Assembly (NCBI GenBank): GCA_026992075.1 | Contig: JALXAM010000007.1 | Location: forward strand, 21,773 to 85,772 | Origin: Sedimenticola sp. | GTDB taxonomy: Bacteria; Pseudomonadota; Gammaproteobacteria; Chromatiales; Chromatiaceae | Direction of reading: 5' to 3' | DNA length: 64,000 nt | Part shown: positions 57,543-64,000 of the stretch, piece by piece | Position numbering within the stretch: position 1 is the stretch's first letter | Layout: the number at the start of each line of letters is the position of its first letter | The notes under the pieces: generated by a model | Told to the model about the DNA's origin: nothing | The model's database searches: none | The model's input: only the letters and a program-made list of their open reading frames with translations | Program-made: the position numbers and the translations under genes

Positions 57543-58331
57543 TTGAACGACGAGAACGGCATTCCTTTTTATCTGCCTCAGGGCAACGAAGTGGCGCTCT
57601 TCGAACACGCCTGGCGCAACCAGCTGCCAGTGATGATCAAGGGCCCCACCGGATGCGGCAAGACCCGCTTCATCGAGCACATGGCGGCGCGGCTGGAGCG
57701 CCCGCTGCACACGGTCTCCTGCCATGACGACCTCACCGCCGCCGACCTGGTGGGCCGCCATCTCATCGGCGACAGCGGTACGTTCTGGGTGGACGGCCCG
57801 CTCACGCGGGCGGTTCGGGAAGGGGCCATCTGCTATCTGGACGAGGTGGTGGAGGCGCGCAAGGACACCACCGTGGTGATCCATCCCCTCACCGACGACC
57901 GCCGCATCCTACCCCTGGAACGTACCGGAGAAACCTTGAAGGCGCCGCCGGAGTTCATGCTGGTGGTCTCCTACAACCCGGGTTACCAAAACTTGCTCAA
58001 AGGGATGAAACCCTCCACCCGGCAACGCTTCGTGGGAGTCACCTTCAAATTCCCGCCACCGGAACTCGAGCAGCGTATTCTCGTCGAAGAAACCGGCATC
58101 GAGGATTCATTGGCCGCCAGCCTGGTGAAACTGGCCCATTCTCTGCGGGTGCTCAAGGACCACGACCTGGAGGAGGCCGCCTCCACCCGGCTGCTGATCT
58201 ACGCCGCCCGCCTCATGCGCAGTGGACTGCCTGCTGGCGAGGCGTGCCGGGCCGCCCTGGCCGAGCCGCTCACCGACGACGAGGAGACGCTCAAGGCGCT
58301 CAACGAGATCATTGCTGTCACTTTCCCCTGA
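57543..58331 (+). CDS. norQ: NorQ, MoxR-family AAA+ activator
   Basis: A 262-residue AAA+ ATPase of the CbbQ/NorQ branch. Walker A is KGPTGCGKTRFIEHMA, Walker B region CYLDEVVEARKDTT, and sensor segments are VVSYNPGYQNLLKGMKPSTRQRFVG. With NorD it inserts non-heme iron into, or remodels, NorB (known for the family). It begins with a TTG at 57543 (LNDENGIPFYLPQGNE), as the ORF reads MNDENG when initiated there. Confidence 0.95.
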   Translation: MNDENGIPFYLPQGNEVALFEHAWRNQLPVMIKGPTGCGKTRFIEHMAARLERPLHTVSCHDDLTAADLVGRHLIGDSGTFWVDGPLTRAVREGAICYLDEVVEARKDTTVVIHPLTDDRRILPLERTGETLKAPPEFMLVVSYNPGYQNLLKGMKPSTRQRFVGVTFKFPPPELEQRILVEETGIEDSLAASLVKLAHSLRVLKDHDLEEAASTRLLIYAARLMRSGLPAGEACRAALAEPLTDDEETLKALNEIIAVTFP

Positions 58332-58478
58332 CCCCCATGGACAATGAGTTTACTCCAATGTAAGACTGCTCTCGGCACCAAAGCCCCGCTACAAACACCG
58401 GACCGTCGGCTTTCAGGCAGATAGGACGTTCAAAGCCAGTCGATATATTCAGTTGGATCACACAAGAGAAGCAGCACC

Positions 58479-58883
58479 ATGAACAAGCCACAAAGCGACA
58501 AGACCAAGGGTAAGGGCCTGGCCATCGCCGGTGAGGGGCTCTTCCTGCTCAACCTCCTGTTCCCGGGCATCCCGCTGCTGATACTCATCTATCTCTATCT
58601 GCGTCACCGGAACACACCCCATCTCATCGTCGAGTGTCACCTCAAGCAGCCGCTCATCACCGCCCTGATAAGCACGGCCCTCTTCTTGATCATCAATCTG
58701 GTCGCCTTCCTGAGCGGCGGTTACAGCAGCCTGGACAACCTGGTGAGCATCCACAGCCTGGTGGCTCTGGAGGTCTATACTCTGCTGGTACTGCTCCCCT
58801 TCACCGTCCCCGGCCTGCTGGGGCTGACCAAGGCCATGTCGGGCCAGTGCTACCGTTACCCGCTGCTGGGGCGTTTTCTCTGA
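58479..58883 (+). CDS. Small polytopic membrane protein in the nor cluster
   Basis: A 134-residue protein with a lysine-rich start (MNKPQSDKTKGKG) and about three membrane helices (LFLLNLLFPGIPLLILIYLYL, ITALISTALFLIINLVAFL, LEVYTLLVLLPFTVPGLLGL). I recognise no catalytic residues. It stops one base before the ATG of the 4Fe-4S protein, so the two genes are likely co-transcribed and may work together. Confidence 0.75.
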   Translation: MNKPQSDKTKGKGLAIAGEGLFLLNLLFPGIPLLILIYLYLRHRNTPHLIVECHLKQPLITALISTALFLIINLVAFLSGGYSSLDNLVSIHSLVALEVYTLLVLLPFTVPGLLGLTKAMSGQCYRYPLLGRFL

Positions 58884-59879
58884 ATGGCCATGTCCGGGAA
58901 AACCGCTTTTTCCGCGCCGCTCCAAACCGATTCCCTCGGCGCCAATGCCGGCCTGCGCCTGCGGCGGCGGCGCTTGCTGTTCAAGCTCGCCTTCTTCGCC
59001 CTCTTCGTGCTGGCACCTCCGCTGGACATCTTCCGCTTCGACCTGGAGAAGAACAACCTGATCCTCTTCGGCATGGACTGGACCCTGGGCTTCCCCGAGT
59101 ACCGTGCCGGCCTCATCTCCCTGGGGCAGCTCACCTGGAACCTGGTCTGGAAGGCGATGCTGCCGGTACTGGGCGCCGGCGGCCTGCTGCTCTGGGTGGC
59201 GTGGCGCTGGGGACGCCTCTACTGCGGCTGGCTCTGTCCCCACTTCTCGGTGGTGGAAGCGGTCAACGCCCTGATGCTGCGCGCCAGCGGCAAGCCCAGC
59301 CTGTGGGAGAAGACGCCCCTGCCCCGCGAGCGGGCGGACGGCAGCCGTCGGCCATTGAGCCGCTGGTACTGGATTCCCACGGTGGCCGCCATTCTCGGCT
59401 TCGCCTTTCTCTGGGCGCTCTCCTTTCTCACCTACCTGCTGCCGCCGCAGGAGATCTACCACAACCTGCTGCACGGCGAGCTCACCCCCAACCAGACGCG
59501 CTTTCTCGTCGCGGCCACGGTGGTCCTCGCCATCGAGTTCGCCTTCGCCCGCCACCTCTTCTGTCGCTTCGGCTGCGCCGTGGGCCTCTTCCAGAGCCTG
59601 GCCTGGATGGCCAACCGCAAGGCCATGGTGGTGGGTTTCGACCGGCGCCGGGCCGACGAGTGCAAGTCGTGCAACAACGCCTGCGACAACGCCTGCCCGG
59701 CGCGCCTGAAACCGCGCACCCTCAAGCGCAAGATGTTCACCTGCACCCAGTGCAGCGAGTGCATCGTCGCCTGCAGCCAGGTGGAATCGCGCCGTGGCGA
59801 GCGCAGCCTGCTGAAATGGGTGGACGGCGACTGCGCCCGACACAAGATCAATGGCAAAGATGACCTGGCGTGTTTCTGA
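58884..59879 (+). CDS. Membrane 4Fe-4S ferredoxin, NapH/CcoG-like, in the nor cluster
   Basis: A 331-residue membrane iron-sulfur protein. About five membrane helices carry two Cys pairs, GRLYCGWLCPHFS and CRFGCAVGLF, as in NapH, NosR and CcoG. A C-terminal 4Fe-4S region has CKSCNNACDNACPAR and CTQCSECIVACSQVE. It could pass electrons from quinol or another donor to a periplasmic or membrane partner, or assist metal insertion. It overlaps norD by 29 bp. Confidence 0.9.
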   Translation: MAMSGKTAFSAPLQTDSLGANAGLRLRRRRLLFKLAFFALFVLAPPLDIFRFDLEKNNLILFGMDWTLGFPEYRAGLISLGQLTWNLVWKAMLPVLGAGGLLLWVAWRWGRLYCGWLCPHFSVVEAVNALMLRASGKPSLWEKTPLPRERADGSRRPLSRWYWIPTVAAILGFAFLWALSFLTYLLPPQEIYHNLLHGELTPNQTRFLVAATVVLAIEFAFARHLFCRFGCAVGLFQSLAWMANRKAMVVGFDRRRADECKSCNNACDNACPARLKPRTLKRKMFTCTQCSECIVACSQVESRRGERSLLKWVDGDCARHKINGKDDLACF

Positions 59880-61737
59880 CCTGGCGGAGCTGGTCGAACT
59901 GGAAGAGAAGGTGGGGAGCTGGTGGCACCGCTTCGTCACCCGCCACGCGGAGACCCACCACCCCGAAGCTGCGGTAAAGCTGGAGGAGATTCGGCATCTG
60001 CTTGGCATCTGGTTCCGCGCCCTGGGTGGCGATGGCGCCCTGGAAGTGACCGGCGCCGACGCCAGCGAGATGAACGTGCGCCGCAACCTGCTGCAGAAGG
60101 TGGCCGGCACCCACCGCCGTTTCCACCTGGCCTGGCTGGACGACAACGCCCTGCGCCTGCCCCCGGAGATCGACGCCTTTTCCGATCGCGCCCTCAACCG
60201 CGATCTCTACCTCTGGCTGGCGGCGCTGGCGGCCGGTGCCCAGGCGCTGCCGCCCGCTCCCTGGTTCCAGCATAACCAGCAGCTCACCCTGGCGGCCTTG
60301 GAGCACTGGCCGGGGCTCTGGGAAAAGTACCAGGCCCTGGTGCGCGCCCACCTGCAACAGCGCCCCCATCCGGCCCGCCTGCCCGCCGACGAGCGCGCCC
60401 AGGAAGAGGCCATCCGCGCCGCCCTCATCGAGCCGGGCAGCCGCGCCCGACTGCCGCCCGCCGGGCGGCCGCCGGCGCCCGTTCCCCTCTGGCTTCACCC
60501 CAATCCACCGATCAGCCAAGGGAGGTCGGCCACCGAGCCCGCCACCGATCCCGAGGCCAACCGGAGCCCCTCCCAGGAGCTCAAGGCGGTGCCACGCAAG
60601 TCCGCCGAGGAGGCCGACCAGCCGGAGAGCGATCGCGGCCTGATCACGGTGCGCATGGAGAACATCTTTTCCTGGGGCGAGCACGTCCACGTGGACCGGG
60701 GCACCGAGGACGAGGAGGACGAGACCCGCGCCGACGAAGTGGCCCGCGACCTCGACAAGATCAGCGTCACCCGCCAAGGCAAGGCAGCCAAGACCAAACT
60801 GAAGTTCGATCTCGACCTCCCCTCGGCGTCGGAGGACGACCAGGTGCTGAACGACGGCATCCTGCTGCCCGAGTGGCACTGGAAGCAGCGGCGCCTGATC
60901 CCCGACCACTGCCGCGCGGTGGAGCTGGTGGCCGCCGACGCCGAGCCGGCGCCCCTGCCCGAGCGGCTGAAGAAGACCGCCACCCGGCTGCGCAACCAGT
61001 TCCAGGCACTGGCCCCCGCCCGCATCTGGTACAAGGCGCGGCCCGACGGCGCCGAGGTGGACCTGGATGCCTACCTGCGCTACCGCACCGACCGCGCCGG
61101 CGGCTGTGACGTGCCCGCCGACAACCTCTACCGCGAGATGCGCGCCGGTGCCCGCGACCTGGCCTGCCTGCTGCTGGCCGACCTGTCGCTCTCCACCGAT
61201 ACCTGGATCGACGACCACCACCGGGTGCTGGACGTGATCCAGGACAGCCTCTACCTCTTCGCCGAGAGCCTTGCCGCCACCGGCGACCAGTTCGGCATCT
61301 ACGGTTTCTCCTCGCGCAAGCGCGACCCCATCCGCATCCACCGGATCAAGCACTTCGACGAGCGCTACGGTGGTCACGTGCGAGGGCGCATCGCCGCCCT
61401 CAAGCCCGGCTACTACACCCGCCTGGGCGCCGGCATCCGTTTCGCCACCCGGGTGCTGGAGGCGCAGGGGGCGGGCCGGCGGTTGCTGCTGATCCTCACC
61501 GACGGCAAGCCCAACGACCTGGACCAGTATGAGGGGCGCTACGGCATCGAGGACACCCGCCACGCGGTGCAGGCGGCGCGTAACCTCGGCTTCCACCCCT
61601 TCTGCGTCACCATCGACGAGAAGGGCAACGACTACCTGCCCCACCTCTTCGGCACCAACGGCTACGTGGTGATCCGCAACCCCGCCGAGCTGCCGGCTGA
61701 ACTGCCCCTCCTCTATGCACGCCTCACCGCCGAATGA
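59851..61737 (+). CDS. norD: NorD, VWA-domain activation protein
   Basis: A 628-residue protein with an N-terminal helical region, an acidic variable middle (TEDEEDETRADEV) and a C-terminal von Willebrand A domain. The MIDAS motif is LLLADLSLSTDTW, with further VWA segments LTDGKPNDLDQYEGRYG and PFCVTIDEKGNDY. It works with NorQ. The ATG at 59851 lies inside the previous gene; an ATG at 59860 is an alternative. Confidence 0.95.
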   Translation: MAKMTWRVSDLAELVELEEKVGSWWHRFVTRHAETHHPEAAVKLEEIRHLLGIWFRALGGDGALEVTGADASEMNVRRNLLQKVAGTHRRFHLAWLDDNALRLPPEIDAFSDRALNRDLYLWLAALAAGAQALPPAPWFQHNQQLTLAALEHWPGLWEKYQALVRAHLQQRPHPARLPADERAQEEAIRAALIEPGSRARLPPAGRPPAPVPLWLHPNPPISQGRSATEPATDPEANRSPSQELKAVPRKSAEEADQPESDRGLITVRMENIFSWGEHVHVDRGTEDEEDETRADEVARDLDKISVTRQGKAAKTKLKFDLDLPSASEDDQVLNDGILLPEWHWKQRRLIPDHCRAVELVAADAEPAPLPERLKKTATRLRNQFQALAPARIWYKARPDGAEVDLDAYLRYRTDRAGGCDVPADNLYREMRAGARDLACLLLADLSLSTDTWIDDHHRVLDVIQDSLYLFAESLAATGDQFGIYGFSSRKRDPIRIHRIKHFDERYGGHVRGRIAALKPGYYTRLGAGIRFATRVLEAQGAGRRLLLILTDGKPNDLDQYEGRYGIEDTRHAVQAARNLGFHPFCVTIDEKGNDYLPHLFGTNGYVVIRNPAELPAELPLLYARLTAE

Positions 61738-61751
61738 CACCCGCTCAATAG

Positions 61752-61787
61752 CCCCTCTCCCCCCGGGAGAGGGGTTGGGGTGAGGGG
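61752..61787. repeat. Dispersed repeat, CCCTCTCCC family, copy 3
   Basis: CCCCTCTCCCCCCGGGAGAG followed by GGGTTGGGGTGAGGGG fills most of the 59-bp gap between norD and hrpB. Similar sequences are at 18601-18638 and 27589-27628. It ends 9 bp before the hrpB start, so it could also influence hrpB expression. Confidence 0.7.
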
Positions 61788-61796
61788 ATCAAAACC

Positions 61797-64000
61797 ATGC
61801 CCCTGCTTCCCATCGAAACCACCCTGCCGGAACTGACCCGCGCCCTCGCCCGCGGCCACGCCCTCCTCTGCGCGCCACCGGGTTCCGGCAAGACCACCCG
61901 CGTGCCCCTGGCGCTGCTGGACCAGCCCTGGCTTGAGGGAAAGAAGATTCTGATGCTCGAGCCCCGCCGGCCCGCCACCCGCATGGCGGCTCGTTTTCTC
62001 GCCCGCCAGCTGGGTGAAAAGGTGGGCCGGACCGTGGGCTACCGCATGCGGCTGGAGCGCAAGCTGGGCCCCGACACCCGCATCGAGGTGCTCACCGAGG
62101 GGATGCTGGTGCGCCAGCTCCAGTCCGACCCGGAGCTGACCGGGGTGGGACTGGTGATCTTCGACGAGTTCCACGAGCAGAGCCTGCAGGCGGAGCTGGC
62201 CCTCGCCCTCTGCCTCGACCTCTGCCGCGGCCTGCGCGACGACCTGCGCCTGCTGGCCATGTCGGCCACCCTGGACGAATCCCGGGTGGCGCGGGCCATG
62301 GAGGCCGAGGTGGTGCGCTGCGACGGCGGCCTCCACCCGGTGACCATCGAACACCTGGCGCGCCCCGCCGGCGATCCCCTGGCGGCCACCGAGCGGTTGG
62401 TGCGCCGCGCCCTGGCCGAACAGCCGGGGGACATCCTGGTGTTCCTCCCCGGCAAGGGGGAGATCGCCCGCCTGGCGGAGCGGCTGGAGGCCTCCCCCAT
62501 CGACGCCGAGATCCACCAGCTCCACGGCGAGATGGACGGCCGCGCGCAGGCCGGGGTGCTGCTGCCGCCGCCGGATCATCCCCGCCGCGTGGTGCTGGCC
62601 ACCGACGTGGCCGAGACCAGCCTCACCATCGAGGGGATCACCACGGTGGTGGACTCGGGGCTGGCGCGCAAGCCCCGCTTCGATCCCGACAGCGGTCTGG
62701 GCCGGCTGGTGCTGGAGCCCATCTCCCGCGCCTCGGCCCGCCAGCGTGCCGGCCGTGCCGGACGCCTGGGGCCGGGCCACTGCTACCGCGCCTGGACCGA
62801 AGTGGAACACCAGCGCCGTCCCGATCAGCGCCCGGCGGAGATCCTCCAGGCCGACCTGGCGCCCCTGGCCCTGGAGCTGGCCCTGTGGGGGGTAGGGGAC
62901 CCCGACGACCTCACCTGCGTTCACCCGCCGCCGCGGGGCGCCTGGCAACAGGGCGTGGCCCTGCTGCAGCGGCTGGAGGCGCTCGACGCCAGGGGCCGCA
63001 TCACCGCCCACGGCCGGGAGATGGCCGCCCTGGGGCTCCACCCTCGGCTGGCCCACATGGTGCTGCGCGGCGGTTCACGGCAGGCCGCCGACCTGGCCGC
63101 CCTCCTCTCCGAACGCGACCCCTGGCGCGCCAGACCCGGCGAGGCCCGCCCGGTGGACCTGTCGCTGCGTCTCCAGGCCCTGGAGGCGCTGCAACGGGGC
63201 GAGTCCATCGACTCCCATCTCGACCGCGGCCTGCTGCAACGGATCCTGAAGCTGAGCGAACGGCTGCAATGTTCGGTGGATTCCGCCCACCAGACCGATC
63301 TTTCCGCCGGCGGTCTCCTCTCCCTGGCCTATCCCGACCGCATCGCCCTGCGCCGCAGCGACACCCGCGCCCGCTACCAGCTCGCCTCGGGCCGGGGCGC
63401 CACCCTGCCGGAAGACGACGCCCTGGCCGGATCACCCCTGCTGGCGGTGGCAGCCCTGGACGCCGGCAGCCGCGAAGGGCGGATCTGGCTCGCCCTGCCC
63501 CTGGAGGAACAGGCGCTCGAAGCCCTCCACGGCCACCGTATCGAGGAAGAGGAAGCGCTCACCTGGGACCAGAACCAGCAGCGGGTGAGGGCCCGGGCGG
63601 TACGCCGGCTCGACGCCCTGGCGCTCTCCAGCCGTCCCCTCCCCCGCCCTCGCGGCGATGCGGCGACCAGCCTGCTGCTGGAGGCCATCCGGGAGCAGGG
63701 ACTCGGCTGCCTGGAATGGCCGGATGCGGTGGAGCAGCTGCTGGCGCGGATTCGTCTTGCCGCCCGGCTCGACCGGAAAGCGGCGTTGCCGGATCTCTCG
63801 GAACAGGCGCTCCTCGACGGCCTGGAAACGTGGCTGGCACCCTGGCTGCAGGAATGCACCAGCCTGGCCGAGGTCCGCTCCCTCCCCTGGCGGCAGGTGA
63901 TGGAGAGCCTGCTTCCCTGGGAGCTACGCCAGCGGCTCGACCGGAAAGCGGCGTTGCCGGATCTCTCGGAACAGGCGCTCCTCGACGGCCTGGAAACGTG
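61797..64000 (+). CDS. hrpB: ATP-dependent helicase HrpB, 3' end cut off
   Basis: A DExH helicase running off the right edge (at least 734 codons). Motifs are CAPPGSGKTTRV, FDEFHEQSLQ, MSATLDE, ATDVAETSLTI and SARQRAGRAGRLG. The HrpB C-terminal domain follows to about residue 710. At residue 713 the sequence RLDRKAALPDLSEQALLDGL repeats exactly the segment at 657-680, in place of the RLDxxAP continuation usual in HrpB. The start is ATG 61797 (MPLLPIETTLPELTRAL). Confidence 0.93.
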   Translation, partial: MPLLPIETTLPELTRALARGHALLCAPPGSGKTTRVPLALLDQPWLEGKKILMLEPRRPATRMAARFLARQLGEKVGRTVGYRMRLERKLGPDTRIEVLTEGMLVRQLQSDPELTGVGLVIFDEFHEQSLQAELALALCLDLCRGLRDDLRLLAMSATLDESRVARAMEAEVVRCDGGLHPVTIEHLARPAGDPLAATERLVRRALAEQPGDILVFLPGKGEIARLAERLEASPIDAEIHQLHGEMDGRAQAGVLLPPPDHPRRVVLATDVAETSLTIEGITTVVDSGLARKPRFDPDSGLGRLVLEPISRASARQRAGRAGRLGPGHCYRAWTEVEHQRRPDQRPAEILQADLAPLALELALWGVGDPDDLTCVHPPPRGAWQQGVALLQRLEALDARGRITAHGREMAALGLHPRLAHMVLRGGSRQAADLAALLSERDPWRARPGEARPVDLSLRLQALEALQRGESIDSHLDRGLLQRILKLSERLQCSVDSAHQTDLSAGGLLSLAYPDRIALRRSDTRARYQLASGRGATLPEDDALAGSPLLAVAALDAGSREGRIWLALPLEEQALEALHGHRIEEEEALTWDQNQQRVRARAVRRLDALALSSRPLPRPRGDAATSLLLEAIREQGLGCLEWPDAVEQLLARIRLAARLDRKAALPDLSEQALLDGLETWLAPWLQECTSLAEVRSLPWRQVMESLLPWELRQRLDRKAALPDLSEQALLDGLET
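63765..63932 (+). repeat. Direct repeat unit inside hrpB (second copy runs to the edge)
   Basis: The 68 bases at 63765-63832 recur exactly at 63933-64000, the last base of the window. The spacing is 168 bp, or 56 codons, and both copies are read in the same frame. It is either an in-frame tandem duplication or an assembly artefact near a contig end. Confidence 0.9.

Overview
The window is ordinary chromosomal DNA of a GC-rich gammaproteobacterium. Supporting genes include an AroC/TolC/M23 cluster, YciK-DUF2007-Cca, UbiG-Gph, GlnS and GltX next to tRNA-Ala and tRNA-Glu, Mfd, and HrpB. A nitric-oxide-respiration cluster, a nonaheme periplasmic cytochrome, an archaeal/V-type ATPase and a coenzyme-B12-dependent ribonucleotide reductase suggest a facultatively anaerobic, probably denitrifying, environmental lineage. 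That lifestyle, and any placement near the Chromatiales-type sulfur oxidisers, is inference. No prophage, integrase, IS transposase or CRISPR array was seen.

Layout. 1-2.1 kb: secretin GspD, cut at the left edge. 2.2-3.5 kb: a small orphan frame, tRNA-Leu(UAA) and a membrane protein. 3.5-8.4 kb (minus): a nine-heme c-type cytochrome followed by an OmpR-type regulator and its histidine kinase. 8.5-10.9 kb: GIY-YIG/DUF123 protein, glyoxalase I, membrane-anchored thioredoxin, secreted lipase-like hydrolase. 10.9-14.2 kb (minus): M23 peptidase-tolC-aroC with overlapping ends. 14.2-19.8 kb: ABC exporter, phhB, Nudix hydrolase, hemH-DUF971, CinA-like protein and a thioredoxin-fold protein. 19.9-25.0 kb: mfd and a convergent phosphomannomutase. 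25.2-29.1 kb (minus): gltX, glnS, tRNA-Ala(GGC) and tRNA-Glu(UUC). 29.2-34.7 kb: lexA, CBS protein, mtnA divergent from an MTA/SAH deaminase, ubiG-gph, a small secreted protein. 34.8-37.0 kb: yciK-like SDR, DUF2007, cca. 37.0-40.9 kb (minus): P-type ATPase coupled to a PQQ-type sugar dehydrogenase. 41.1-51.5 kb: a complete nine-gene V-type ATPase operon running directly into nrdJ. 51.5-53.7 kb: small lipoprotein, Hsp20, and a TolC-like coiled-coil lipoprotein. 53.8-61.7 kb: dnr divergent from norC-norB-norE-norF-norQ-(membrane protein)-(4Fe-4S membrane protein)-norD. 61.8-64.0 kb: hrpB, cut at the right edge.

How it works together. NorC and NorB reduce nitric oxide. NorQ and NorD are the AAA+/VWA pair that activates the enzyme, and NorE and NorF are accessory membrane subunits. 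A perfect Dnr/FNR-type palindrome lies between dnr and norC, so NO-responsive control can be proposed from sequence. The V-type ATPase carries both rotary sectors and shares an overlapping stop/start with nrdJ.

The most unusual material is not in the genes but between them. Intergenic spaces hold at least four families of palindromic dispersed repeats. In one family the repeat supplies or directly abuts the stop codon of the upstream gene in all four copies. A fifth class has two members, at 16.4-16.5 kb and 25.6-25.7 kb. Each is a long hairpin whose loop of about 51 nt is nearly identical between copies while most of the arm sequence is different. I know no name for this element, and it is the best candidate here for something undescribed.
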